Source: a virus. From it: a stretch of DNA of 39,188 nucleotides. Positions 21,206-30,496 of the stretch are shown piece by piece. The position numbers and the translations under genes are program-made. The notes below the pieces were generated by a model. The model had not been told where the DNA came from. It saw only the letters and a program-made list of their open reading frames with translations, and ran no database searches. How positions within the stretch are numbered: the stretch's first letter is position 1; the number at the start of each line of letters is the position of its first letter. The stretch covers positions 1 to 39,188 of the IMG/VR virus record IMGVR_UViG_3300005613_000178. The stretch is one strand, 5' to 3'.

Positions 21206-21699
21206 CAACACCCGCACAGGTAAGAGCGGCATGGAAGGCAAAGGTTTTTGACCACGCAACCGTGCAGGCCCTCACAAGTAAGATATATGACTTTGATTTG
21301 CAGTCTCTCGCTGAAGTATCAAGCGCACACTTAGCACTAACTAAGTTTGAAACTGAGATTAACTTTATTCAGTATCAGGTACAAAAGCGCCGGGCATGGA
21401 AACAATCGAGTCAATCCGGCGGGACAAAGGTACAATCGGAGCAGTTTGTTGTAACGGTGCGTTATATCCTCGATGCTAAAATGGATACAAGCGGCACAAA
21501 CTACAACGCACTAGAAACAAACCTCGACACTATTTGCGGGCTTGTAAATAGTAGTCTTGGCATAACATGGAACGGAACCGTTGAATATTACGAGTTTCAA
21601 CTAGAGGAAGCAACAATAATACCAGAGCTTTTAAATGATGTGCCCGTATGGGTTGGAGAATATCAATTTCTTGGCCACGGGCAAGCAACAATAATATAA
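21202..21699 (+). CDS. Tail terminator/completion-like protein
   Basis: A 165-residue alpha/beta protein. Two segments are notable: a strand-helix pattern around VVTVRYILDAKMDTSGTNYN and a C-terminal WVGEYQFLGHGQATII. Size and location just before the tail tube gene match tail terminator or completion proteins that cap the tube at the head. The assignment rests on synteny more than on a motif. Confidence 0.6.
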   Translation: MTTPAQVRAAWKAKVFDHATVQALTSKIYDFDLQSLAEVSSAHLALTKFETEINFIQYQVQKRRAWKQSSQSGGTKVQSEQFVVTVRYILDAKMDTSGTNYNALETNLDTICGLVNSSLGITWNGTVEYYEFQLEEATIIPELLNDVPVWVGEYQFLGHGQATII

Positions 21700-21700
21700 T

Positions 21701-21721
21701 AGATTTAAAAATTTTAGGAGT
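21701..21721 (+). promoter_or_regulatory. Conserved A/T-rich leader, copy 4 (tail tube)
   Basis: Starts AGATTTAAAA and ends ATTTTAGGAGT, eight bases before the ATG at 21730. It is nearly identical to the leaders at 18285 and 18608. Confidence 0.65.
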
Positions 21722-21729
21722 TAGTAACA

Positions 21730-22788
21730 ATGGCTAAACGATCAGGAGCAGAAACCCCTATCATAGTAGCTATCGGCGACACGTTCGATACTGCTGTTAC
21801 AGGTGGAGCAGGGGACAAGGCGCTCGTTAATAATCTTTCACAGAGTCGTAATGTCGGTGTCTTGAGAGAAAATCCGATAGGCGGTGGACAAGTCTTAGAC
21901 GGAGAGGATTCGCAGCAGGGCGCGGACGCTCCAACGGTTAATATTACCAAAGACATGCGCTATAATGACAGTGGTAATTTTCTTGTTTCCCAATTTTTCG
22001 GCGGTGCATCCGCTGTTGATTGGGGTGGTGCATATTGCCACAGCATTTTCCTTAACGAAACCGCAAACGCTTACTGGAACACCGTAGCGGCTGGTATGAC
22101 CACAACCGAGGTACAGGAGTGGACTTCTTGTGCAACTAGAAGTATTACACTTAGCGTTAGTGGATTTCCGGGGCCGGTTGTAGGAGCATTTGACCTACTC
22201 GCTAATGAGCGGCTAATCACCGGAACGGAAAACGAAACCGCAGACCTTGCGGCGGCTACCGTTGTAAACACCAAACGTGTTATTGCACGACCGGCTGATA
22301 GCTTTCGGATTAATGCACAGGCGGGTGCGGCACTAGATAGCGGTGATACCGTGGCGATTACCGATATTAGTATCGCCTATCAAAAACCACAGGAAGCCCC
22401 AAGCGAACTTAAGGGATCAGCGGGCAACCCCGAACCAGTATTAACGGGAGATCCTCCCCTTAAGGTAACCCTATCCGTAACTATGCGCACATTAGCCGAC
22501 TTTACGTATTTTACCGCAGCGGCGGCGGGTACAGCTTACAAGGCGAGCTTTGAGGCAGAATCAGCCGACTTTATTACCGGCGCAATTCCTTACAAGTTTG
22601 GCTGTTATTTTCCATATCTCAAGATTTTGGAAGATCCCGGTTATGATCTTGGCTCAACGGCTGACAACCCTCACACGGTAGTCTTCGAGGTATTAATGCC
22701 AGCAGATGGCGCATATCCTACCGGCATGATCGATCCGTATCCATACATTCTGATCCAGAATGATAGATCGGACGACTTACTAACTTAA
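21730..22788 (+). CDS. Major tail tube protein
   Basis: A 352-residue beta-rich protein. The N-terminal repeats (NLSQSRNVGVLRENPIGGGQ, SQQGADAPTVNITKDMRYND) resemble phage tail tube proteins of the Phage_tube_2 type, with two tandem tube-like halves (about 30-190 and 190-340). The C-terminal half has KVTLSVTMRTLADFTYFTAA. It polymerises to form the tail tube around the tape measure. Strong leader and position directly before the tail chaperone genes support this. Confidence 0.82.
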   Translation: MAKRSGAETPIIVAIGDTFDTAVTGGAGDKALVNNLSQSRNVGVLRENPIGGGQVLDGEDSQQGADAPTVNITKDMRYNDSGNFLVSQFFGGASAVDWGGAYCHSIFLNETANAYWNTVAAGMTTTEVQEWTSCATRSITLSVSGFPGPVVGAFDLLANERLITGTENETADLAAATVVNTKRVIARPADSFRINAQAGAALDSGDTVAITDISIAYQKPQEAPSELKGSAGNPEPVLTGDPPLKVTLSVTMRTLADFTYFTAAAAGTAYKASFEAESADFITGAIPYKFGCYFPYLKILEDPGYDLGSTADNPHTVVFEVLMPADGAYPTGMIDPYPYILIQNDRSDDLLT

Positions 22789-22809
22789 TAAACACTTAGG
22801 TATATTTTT

Positions 22810-23211
22810 ATGAGGATTAAGCAAAAAACTATCACTGTAACTTTAGATTCTGAGGATGGTGCGGCTATATTTGTTTTCGAGCGAATGAAGGCCAATGCAC
22901 ACGAAAAGCTTGTTTACGAGATAAGCAAGGCCAGGCAATTAGTAAAAGAAGCCGAAAAGGACGATAAGGACGTTGATGCGCTACCATTATTCTTGGCTAC
23001 TAAGGCAATGGAAACAGCAGTATTAAAAACCTGTAAGTCCGTCAAGGGCTTAGAATATGAAGATGGTAAGCCTATCACCGTTAAGGATGTTCGAGAAAAG
23101 AATCTGGACAGTGACATATTAGAGCTTATCCTTGCAGGATATACCGCAGCGGCTACACCGGAGGCGGAAGTAAAAAACGAGCCTTCGGAGCCAGAGTCGC
23201 CGAAAGATTAG
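22810..23211 (+). CDS. Tail assembly chaperone, short form (G-like)
   Basis: A 133-residue protein, helical in its middle (AHEKLVYEISKARQLVKEAE), ending in an acidic Glu/Pro/Lys tail. It occupies the place of lambda gpG between tube and tape measure. An A-AAA-AAC slippery sequence (23172-23178) sits near its 3' end, in the correct phase, and the -1 frame remains open for 114 more codons. The short product would chaperone the tape measure during tail assembly. The leader is the simpler TTAGG. Confidence 0.8.
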   Translation: MRIKQKTITVTLDSEDGAAIFVFERMKANAHEKLVYEISKARQLVKEAEKDDKDVDALPLFLATKAMETAVLKTCKSVKGLEYEDGKPITVKDVREKNLDSDILELILAGYTAAATPEAEVKNEPSEPESPKD

Positions 23212-23522
23212 AATATAGATTACTTGACAGCTTCGGCTACACTGGCTATCGGTGTAGCCGTTGCTATCACTACGCAGACGACGCGGCACCGGATTGTGAA
23301 TCTGGCAAATGTCCGATTGAAGAACTCGCAAGCGATCCAGCTATTGAGCGGTTTTGTAATGAGTTTATAGCCGCTCGTACTGTGTACGAGTATACGAAAG
23401 ACCCCAACGTATTAACGGAAGTTTATAACGATTGGGGTTTATATTCTGACCCATTCACATTACTTAAGTTAGAGGAAATCTACGCCAAATGGATAAAACA
23501 AGAGCAGATGAAAAACAGTTAG
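22810..23522 (+). CDS. Tail assembly chaperone, frameshifted long form (GT-like)
   Basis: The 0 frame is used to AAC at 23176-23178, then the ribosome slips -1 and reads from 23178 to TAG 23520-23522, giving about 237 residues. The extension begins RAFGARVAERLEYRLLD and carries four Cys in two pairs, CSRC and CESGKC, separated by an acidic segment: a possible zinc site. The region has no good independent start. The overlap of the last 34 bases with the next gene is normal here. This mirrors the lambda G/GT pair. Confidence 0.8.
23172..23178 (+). promoter_or_regulatory. Programmed -1 frameshift site A-AAA-AAC
   Basis: The heptamer is in phase with the upstream frame (gtA AAA AAC). Five bases downstream, TTCGG (23184-23188) can pair with CCGAA (23200-23204). 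A stronger 9-base hairpin (23234-23242 with 23252-23260) lies 55 bases away, probably too far to stimulate. Confidence 0.8.
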
Positions 23523-24136
23523 AGCCGATCGACAAGTTTGCAAAAGAACTACCCGAACTACTCATAAACCCTAAGATGAGTGATGCGGAAATTCTAGGCC
23601 GAGCAACCCGCATGTTGGGACATATGGTTGCAATTGCTAACCAGCATTTAATATTATGCACAGCTAACGATCACCTAGTAGCTACCTATTTTCTAGCTAA
23701 AATCGGCGGTAAACAAGTTAACCTACCACAAAAACCACACGCCGGAATAGCTACTAAAATCAGCGATTACATTCCATTTTTAATGAAAAAACTCCCACTC
23801 GAAACCCAAAAGAAAATCAACTCAATCCATTCCGAAGAATTCAAGCCAGGAATCCTTAACGAGATTCTGCACGTTATACCCGAATACTATCTATTACTTT
23901 CCGGGGGTGGCACGCGCCACGAAATCGCTGACTTTATTCACACGTCACACAGGCTAATTTCATCTCTAATTGTAGAATACAACCTGCTACATAAACGGCA
24001 TATGAAGTTAAAATCTAACCTCACGGCATTTTATGTTAATGATTCTGATAGGCCGCTAGGTAGCAACTTTAGAAAACACTTACCAATAGCGCCTAAAACG
24101 GTTAAAGATTTACATTTTCAAGATGGCTGGAAATAA
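23489..24136 (+). CDS. Hypothetical tail-region protein (215 aa)
   Basis: A helical protein between chaperone and tape measure. An acidic N-terminus (ADEKQLEPIDKFAKELPELL) precedes a long helical core with few breaks. Basic stretches occur near the C-terminus (RHMKLKSNL then HFQDGWK). No family recognised. It starts inside the chaperone extension and ends in a TAATG junction with the tape measure gene, so it is translated in series with tail assembly genes. Confidence 0.7.
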   Translation: MDKTRADEKQLEPIDKFAKELPELLINPKMSDAEILGRATRMLGHMVAIANQHLILCTANDHLVATYFLAKIGGKQVNLPQKPHAGIATKISDYIPFLMKKLPLETQKKINSIHSEEFKPGILNEILHVIPEYYLLLSGGGTRHEIADFIHTSHRLISSLIVEYNLLHKRHMKLKSNLTAFYVNDSDRPLGSNFRKHLPIAPKTVKDLHFQDGWK

Positions 24137-27100
24137 TGGGATTTGGTTCAGACGCTAACAATATAGAAATCAGCGTAACAGTAGACGCCAAGGGTACAAT
24201 AAAAGTATTCGACCAGCTAGGAAATGAATTAGACCGCGTAGAGACTAAATCCAAAAAGGCCGACCAGGGCTTTAGTAAACTACAAGCTAACCTCGTTACC
24301 CTAAATCAAGCTACCCAACTAGCGCAGACGGCGCTTAGGGGACTGACTAACGCGTCCACCGCCCTATTTAACGCGCTAGACCGGGCCGCTAAAGTTGAGG
24401 CATTAGCGGCGGGCTTTGAAAACCTACAAAGCTCCATCGGCAATCTTGCAAATGACAAGATGGAAGCCCTTAAGAAACAAACACGCGGCCTTGTTTCTGA
24501 AATGGACTTAATGCAGTCTGCTAACCAAGCCGTATTACTTGGCGTTGATGACGGTTCGGGAAAGTTTGAGGAGCTAACCGGCGCTGCGCTCAAACTTGGC
24601 CGGGCTATGGGAATCGACGCTAAGAGCGCCGTTGACAGTCTTACGATAGGAATTGGGAGACAGCAACCTCTTATTTTGGATAACTTAGGTGTTACGCTTA
24701 AGGCGGGTGATGCATATAAAAAGTTTGCAGCCGAGATTGGAAAAACCACAGAGCAACTAACCGACAACGAAAGGAAATTAGCATTTAATAGGGCGGCGGT
24801 TGAGGCTATTGAAAAGAGGGTGGCTAACCTCGCTGAAATTGAAGAAACCGCAGCTGTTGCTACAACTGGGCTAAAAGTCACATGGTCAGACCTTACAGCG
24901 GAATTTGTTACTAACTTAAGTAGTAGTGAGGCACTAAAGAAATCCATAGATGACTTAGACCGAGCACTTAAGGAAATAGACACAGAGCAGTTAATTGCTG
25001 CGCTCGCTGAAATTGCATCGTGGTTAGTTGAAATCGTTACCCAAGCGGCAAAAGCTGCGCAGGCGTTAAGCTTCTTAGGCCGCAAGGCTAGAGAACACAG
25101 CTTTAAGCGGTTCGGTGAAGACGCTAAAACGGCGGCGCGGGGCATTGAGTCCCTTGACCTATTTGCAAAACGTACAGCCGGAAATCTTGATAAACTAAAA
25201 ACACAAGTAGAGTTTTTACGGCAAAAGATAGTTGAAAACGGCTTTAGTACTGAACAGGCCAACGGATATCTAGAGGGCTATCTAAAGACTATTAAGGCGT
25301 GGGAATTAGAGCTTAAGGGCGCAACTAAGACCGTTCCTCTCCTTAACATGGAGCAGTCAAAGCTTAACGAAACAATAGATAAGTCAACAGAAAAGACTAA
25401 GAAGCTAACCGAAGCACAGAAAGAAGAGATAGCCGTCCTAGATGAGCTTTCTCGTATCGAGCTTGAACAGTTCAGGCAAAAAACAGAGCAGGTGGGTGAG
25501 GCGTGGGGTGCTCTCCTGGAAATGTTTGGCATGACCGGCAATGCAGCGGCCAGTGGCGCTAACTTCCTGCAAGGCATGTTTCCAGAAACGGGCGAATTTC
25601 TATCGGGCAACATGGGCCAAGTGGGATTAGTGGCCCTAGAGGTTTTTATCAAAGGCTTTGCGGGCGCATCGGCGGCATATGAAAACCGCGACAAGCTACA
25701 TGACACCGGAGTGCAGATAGGTCAAGATGTATACGAGGGTTGGTTATCGGGTATTTTTGGCGAGGATCTAGGGGAATTATTTACCGACATTGAAAAAGGC
25801 ATCGGTATTGACATAGGAGGCATGTTAGGTAAGCTTGGTCTATTCGGTTCCAACGACCCGCAGGCGGTATTTAGAAGCGGTGCGGCAGATTGGTTTGCCG
25901 ACCTATTTAAAGGCGGAATTAAATTTGGATTCGAGGAAGGCGTAAAAGAGCTTAAAAGCCTAGACTTTTCAAAATACACCGACCAACTTGGGGGCTTGTC
26001 CGACGCTGACTTCCAGGGGTTTGCTGGTATTGGTGATGCGTTCGCAGCCATGTTCGAGGATTCATTTGAAGGCTTTGGCGGGCAATTAGCGAATATTTTC
26101 GCAGGCAACTTAGAAGACTTAAACAACCTACAGATCATGCTTAAAATGACGGGCGTAAGCGCAGAGGACTTACAGGCCGCTATAGAGCAAGCATACTTAA
26201 TGGGTGACGTTACGGCGGGCGAATTCCTTCGGGCTTCCCGTGGTATCCAGGACGTATACGCGGACGGCATCCCCGGCGCTATTGGCGCAACGGGTGAAGC
26301 AATGCAAAACCTTATTACCGGCGGACTTGAATCCGGCGCAATTGCGTTTGATGCGTTAGGCGACATTGCAGCAGAGGCGGCGGAAAAGGGTATTGAGAAC
26401 CTTGACCAGTTAAGGGCAGACCTTATAGCAAGCGGCCATAGCGTTGAGTCGGTTGACCAGCTATTCCAAGCCCTTGCTGATAACGGAATTTCCTCTATTG
26501 AAGACCTGGCGGATATTAGCGTTGAGCAGACAGCGGGTGTTGTTGATGCACTTGAAAAGATGGGGTTCGCCTTTGATGAGCCAGTAGAGAAGGCGGACGC
26601 ACTGCTAAAAACACTACAAGAGATTGAGCATACAGATCCGACCGCGCACGTTACGGTTACAGCAGATATTGATCCCGGACTAATGAAGCTCTTAGACGCG
26701 GACTTACTACCAAATACCAAGTCCGCAAGCGGCGGGCCACAGATTCCAGGACTGGGCAGTATGTCATCAGGCGCTAGTGGTGGTAGTTTTTATGGTGGTG
26801 GCGCTAGTGGTGGCGACAAAGATGCTAGGCAAGAAGCTAGGCAGCGCAGACGCGAATTCATTGAAGACTTAAATAGCCTTGTAAGTAAATCGGACGAATA
26901 TAAGCGCGTTTTAGAGGAAGTCGCTAGGGGCACATATTCCAACGTGGAGGCCGGAGGCTTATTAAAGGCGCTCTATGGTGAGGGCCGTGATGTTCTAAAG
27001 GAGTATGAAAAGGCTGAAAGGAAGTATGAGAAAGCCCTAATGAACCGCAATGGAAAGACTGAAAAACAGTTTGGGCGCATTGCCAAGCGTTATGCAGACG

Positions 27101-27747
27101 CTAAGCGGGCAATGGAAGATCTCGGCAAAATAGCCGATGGTAACGGTGGTACAAAAAGCACTAATGAATTAATGGCTGAAATTGTTGAGCGGTTTAAGAG
27201 TGGTTCAATCGGTGCGGGTGAAGCTCGCGACCAGTTGGCCGACTTAATGAAAGGAGCGGGACAAGGTTTACCGGGCGTTGGTGATGTTACCGGCGCTCTA
27301 GACATGCTTATGGGAGCTACAACCGGCTCTGACCAGATTGCAGCACTTAAGAACCTTGCCATTGAGGCAAAAGAAAAGGGGTTGTCTCTAGGTGAAGTCG
27401 AGATAATGCTTCGTGAGAGTGGGTTTGCGGGCGAACAGGCACTAATGACGGCGCTCGGCCAAGGCGGAATCGACTCTCTTGATGACCTCTTAAAGATTTC
27501 AGATCAGGCGGCGATTAATCTGATTGCAACCCTACATGATTTAGAATTCCCGTTTAGGCGAGCAGAGGACGCGATAGACGATATAATTCACAAGCTTGAC
27601 TCAATACCAAGGAATAAAACAATCACCGTAGATGTGATTTATAACGACCAGAGCGGCAATCTGGACACAAGGCCCTTTGTTGGTAAGAAAACCCAAACAC
27701 CCGGACTTGGACAGGCAAGGCGGGCGGCTAGATTGGATGCGCGTTAA
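24136..27747 (+). CDS. Tape measure protein
   Basis: A 1,203-residue protein, the longest gene. The N-terminal 60 residues (EISVTVDAKGTIKVFDQLGN then FSKLQANLVTLNQATQLA) are a common tape-measure start. Long helical segments continue, with hydrophobic patches around 480-560 (ALEVFIKGFAGASAAYE). Gly/Ser-rich segments occur near 880-895 (SGGSFYGGGASGGDKDA). Phage tail length is set by such proteins; roughly 1.5 angstrom per residue would give about 180 nm, an extrapolation only. No lytic transglycosylase motif seen. Confidence 0.9.
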   Translation: MGFGSDANNIEISVTVDAKGTIKVFDQLGNELDRVETKSKKADQGFSKLQANLVTLNQATQLAQTALRGLTNASTALFNALDRAAKVEALAAGFENLQSSIGNLANDKMEALKKQTRGLVSEMDLMQSANQAVLLGVDDGSGKFEELTGAALKLGRAMGIDAKSAVDSLTIGIGRQQPLILDNLGVTLKAGDAYKKFAAEIGKTTEQLTDNERKLAFNRAAVEAIEKRVANLAEIEETAAVATTGLKVTWSDLTAEFVTNLSSSEALKKSIDDLDRALKEIDTEQLIAALAEIASWLVEIVTQAAKAAQALSFLGRKAREHSFKRFGEDAKTAARGIESLDLFAKRTAGNLDKLKTQVEFLRQKIVENGFSTEQANGYLEGYLKTIKAWELELKGATKTVPLLNMEQSKLNETIDKSTEKTKKLTEAQKEEIAVLDELSRIELEQFRQKTEQVGEAWGALLEMFGMTGNAAASGANFLQGMFPETGEFLSGNMGQVGLVALEVFIKGFAGASAAYENRDKLHDTGVQIGQDVYEGWLSGIFGEDLGELFTDIEKGIGIDIGGMLGKLGLFGSNDPQAVFRSGAADWFADLFKGGIKFGFEEGVKELKSLDFSKYTDQLGGLSDADFQGFAGIGDAFAAMFEDSFEGFGGQLANIFAGNLEDLNNLQIMLKMTGVSAEDLQAAIEQAYLMGDVTAGEFLRASRGIQDVYADGIPGAIGATGEAMQNLITGGLESGAIAFDALGDIAAEAAEKGIENLDQLRADLIASGHSVESVDQLFQALADNGISSIEDLADISVEQTAGVVDALEKMGFAFDEPVEKADALLKTLQEIEHTDPTAHVTVTADIDPGLMKLLDADLLPNTKSASGGPQIPGLGSMSSGASGGSFYGGGASGGDKDARQEARQRRREFIEDLNSLVSKSDEYKRVLEEVARGTYSNVEAGGLLKALYGEGRDVLKEYEKAERKYEKALMNRNGKTEKQFGRIAKRYADAKRAMEDLGKIADGNGGTKSTNELMAEIVERFKSGSIGAGEARDQLADLMKGAGQGLPGVGDVTGALDMLMGATTGSDQIAALKNLAIEAKEKGLSLGEVEIMLRESGFAGEQALMTALGQGGIDSLDDLLKISDQAAINLIATLHDLEFPFRRAEDAIDDIIHKLDSIPRNKTITVDVIYNDQSGNLDTRPFVGKKTQTPGLGQARRAARLDAR

Positions 27748-29750
27748 TGACAACTAAGCTCAGAATTTCACGGCCACACATTCCTAAAGACGCGAAAACA
27801 CTAACCCCGAAATCCGCCTATAATGAGGATCTACCCGCTTATTCCGCTACCACTGGAAAACGCCATAATTTCGCAGCCTTAGAGACGGCGGAAAATAACA
27901 CTTTTATCGATTTTGATGCTGGTAGTACGATTTCGAACGCTTGCGATCACCTGGTTATCGCCCGCGCCGATTTACTTCAGCAGGACGATGTTAATGTAGT
28001 GACATTAAAGGGTAGTGATTCCCCTCGTAATATGCCGGAATTAACCAGCACAGCACCGACGTTATGGCTTAAGGCTTCGGACGGTGTGACCGCAGACGCT
28101 CAAAGGCGCGTTTCCTCATGGGCAGATCAATCAGGGAACGGGTATGATTTTACACAGAGCACGGACGCTAACAAGCCACTAATCACGCGGGCAGACAATA
28201 AGGAAAACTTGGTGTTAGACTCCAATGATCCGGCGTCCGCCAAATGGCAGAATCTATCAGCCGGAACTGGAAGTGCGCCGGTAATTACAGCAGCCGCCGG
28301 AACAGATCCGGACGGCGGAAACGCGGCAGTAAGAGTACAGCTTGATTTAAATGGCGGAACTACAAGCGGCGACTATAGCGGTGTGCGGGCTAGAAGCGTT
28401 TTAGGCAGTTTACCGGGGGGCGGAATTCCGACGGGCTATTATGGAAGCCTTTATGTTAAGAGTTACGACGGCGTATCAACCTATGATGTTGGTTGGCAAA
28501 AGGACGGCACCCAGAACATGTTTCAGGTTACGGGCGATTGGACTCTTGTAACCGTCTTGCTTGAGGGCGCAAGCCTTAAAACAGTAAATTTTGGTATATG
28601 GTTAAGGGGCAATCTAGTAAACGACGACGCCGTAGATCTTTTATTCTACAACCTAGTTGCCAAGCACCCGGACGCCGACGACGACCGTCTAATCACTGGT
28701 GATTACATGCTACATCGGGGCGTTAATGGGTTGCCCGCGTTACGGTTTGACGGCTCTAATGATACCATGCTAGGCGTGGCCGTGTCTAGTCTGGTTAGTT
28801 CGTCAGCATACACGATCTTTACTGTTATTGCACCCGAACCGAGTGCGGCTAGTAGGATTATAGATTACACAACATCGGGGCGACCCTATATAAACGTAGC
28901 AGCAAACAACATAGTATCAGCCGCCGATCATGATGGGAGTTGGCGTAGTGCCAATTCCCCCACAGCGGCGGTTGATAGCGAGGCTAATATAATCGCGACA
29001 CGACACGACACGGGTGATCTATACGTTGAAGTAAATGGCGGCGGAGAGGGTAGCGGGACATGTGGCAATACAACCCCTAGCGGATCGTGGGAACTTTCCG
29101 GGTATGGATCGGGACTTTTTACCGGTAAGATTTGCGAATATATTATATATAACGTAGCACTATCAGCCGCAGACCGCGCACTAATGTATGAATACCTAGC
29201 AGCCAAGTACACGCGCACCCCCACGGTATCAAACACAAGTTTTGATTCTGAAACACTAATCGGGCCTGACGCGCATGATTATATAACAACCTTCACAGAA
29301 TCAACGGCCTATCGTTATTGGTGGCTTGATTATTCAGTAGATTTCGGAACCTCAGATAGTAAATTTCCGCGCTCTAAGGAATATTTCGGAACGCTTGTGG
29401 ACTTAGACAGAAACCCAACAGCCTATGACTATAAACTAGTAGATCCGGGCGTTACGGAAGTGGTGTTTCCAACAGGCAATATCTTTGTAGCTGAATCACG
29501 TGATCCACGGTACATTTTCAGCGTTAGATGGGACGGCGTAAACGATGCCGACACACAAACCTTTCTTGATAACGTAATGACAAACCCACACGAGCAGCAT
29601 GTATTTCTATACACTACTGATAATGACCAGATTCTAGCGGATAATCAGTTGGTGCACGTAAAGCTAGACCAGGCAAACACAACCATACGACGCACATCTA
29701 CAGCAGACTGGAATATTATCACGGCGGTTTTTGAACAGGTGGTAGGATGA
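27747..29750 (+). CDS. Tail protein with inserted LamG-like lectin domain
   Basis: A 667-residue protein. The N-terminal (about 25-90) and C-terminal (about 495-667) parts align with the next gene, sharing HLVIARADL/YYVIARADL, an ESRDPRYIFSVRWDGV/ESRPHYEISMKYEGV pair and HVFLYTTDND/PVFLFTTLDH. Between them, about 92-490, sits a concanavalin-like domain: TLWLKASDGV, VSSWADQSGNGYDF, LPALRFDGSNDTM and a closing EYIIYNVALSAADRALMYEY. This insertion is likely a carbohydrate-binding module on a distal-tail-type protein. Confidence 0.75.
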   Translation: MTTKLRISRPHIPKDAKTLTPKSAYNEDLPAYSATTGKRHNFAALETAENNTFIDFDAGSTISNACDHLVIARADLLQQDDVNVVTLKGSDSPRNMPELTSTAPTLWLKASDGVTADAQRRVSSWADQSGNGYDFTQSTDANKPLITRADNKENLVLDSNDPASAKWQNLSAGTGSAPVITAAAGTDPDGGNAAVRVQLDLNGGTTSGDYSGVRARSVLGSLPGGGIPTGYYGSLYVKSYDGVSTYDVGWQKDGTQNMFQVTGDWTLVTVLLEGASLKTVNFGIWLRGNLVNDDAVDLLFYNLVAKHPDADDDRLITGDYMLHRGVNGLPALRFDGSNDTMLGVAVSSLVSSSAYTIFTVIAPEPSAASRIIDYTTSGRPYINVAANNIVSAADHDGSWRSANSPTAAVDSEANIIATRHDTGDLYVEVNGGGEGSGTCGNTTPSGSWELSGYGSGLFTGKICEYIIYNVALSAADRALMYEYLAAKYTRTPTVSNTSFDSETLIGPDAHDYITTFTESTAYRYWWLDYSVDFGTSDSKFPRSKEYFGTLVDLDRNPTAYDYKLVDPGVTEVVFPTGNIFVAESRDPRYIFSVRWDGVNDADTQTFLDNVMTNPHEQHVFLYTTDNDQILADNQLVHVKLDQANTTIRRTSTADWNIITAVFEQVVG

Positions 29751-30496
29751 CGAATTTACTCATCGGCCATAACCGTTACACGATTGACGCTACCCCAAGC
29801 GCGACAACAGCAGCGACCGGCTATGGTGAGAGTAATCTACAGACCGGCGACCGTTGGAAAATGTATAAGCCGAGCAGTAATCAGACTAGCACGGAAATAA
29901 CTTATAGTTATAGCGCAAACCGAAACGCCAATTATTATGTAATTGCCAGAGCGGACTTAGCAATTAAGGCCGACGCCTCACCGACGTTTACGGTTGCAAG
30001 TAGTACAGATGACGTTTCCTACACAAACTTCCATGCATCTGGAACGCTTTCAAGCTCTGATTTAGTAGGCCCAAATTCTGAGGATTATATATATTATGAT
30101 GCGGCCCTCGGAACAGCGGGCGATTTCTGGAAGCTTACGATCGGATATGCCGTGGCGGACGTTCCGCAGATTAGCAAATTCTACATCGGCGAAGCATTAG
30201 ACTTAGGCCGTGATCCGGTTGATTTAGTGATACAACGAAAACAAAGCGTAAGCGAATCCAGACCACATTATGAAATCTCAATGAAATACGAGGGCGTGTC
30301 ATATACCAACACGCTAACACTGCTTGATACGGTGGCGGAGATTGGACAGTATCACCCGGTTTTTCTATTTACCACATTAGACCACGACGTATTAAACGGA
30401 GCACGTGTGATTCATTGTAAGCTGGTATCAATTAACACGCCACAGAAAATCACAAATCAAAATGATATTGATATGGTTTTTAGAGGGCTTGTATAG
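29747..30496 (+). CDS. Distal-tail-like protein, paralogue without insertion
   Basis: A 249-residue beta-rich protein. Its order (IARADL at about 66-71, FWKLTIGYA, RPHYEISMKYEGV, PVFLFTTLDH, VIHCKLVSI) matches the flanks of the 667-residue neighbour, so the two arose by duplication. It is probably part of the tail tip ring or connects tube and tip. It lacks any lectin domain. ATGA and GTG junctions link it to its neighbours. Confidence 0.68.
   Translation: MTNLLIGHNRYTIDATPSATTAATGYGESNLQTGDRWKMYKPSSNQTSTEITYSYSANRNANYYVIARADLAIKADASPTFTVASSTDDVSYTNFHASGTLSSSDLVGPNSEDYIYYDAALGTAGDFWKLTIGYAVADVPQISKFYIGEALDLGRDPVDLVIQRKQSVSESRPHYEISMKYEGVSYTNTLTLLDTVAEIGQYHPVFLFTTLDHDVLNGARVIHCKLVSINTPQKITNQNDIDMVFRGLV

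Noticed and set aside
23234-23260. Nine-base hairpin as frameshift stimulator
   Set aside because: It is perfect but about 55 bases from the slippery heptamer; stimulators normally lie 5-10 bases away.
24306-26720. Long minus-strand open frames opposite the tape measure gene
   Set aside because: They are Ser/Ala-rich shadows created by codon bias of the real gene, with no domain and no ribosome-binding site.
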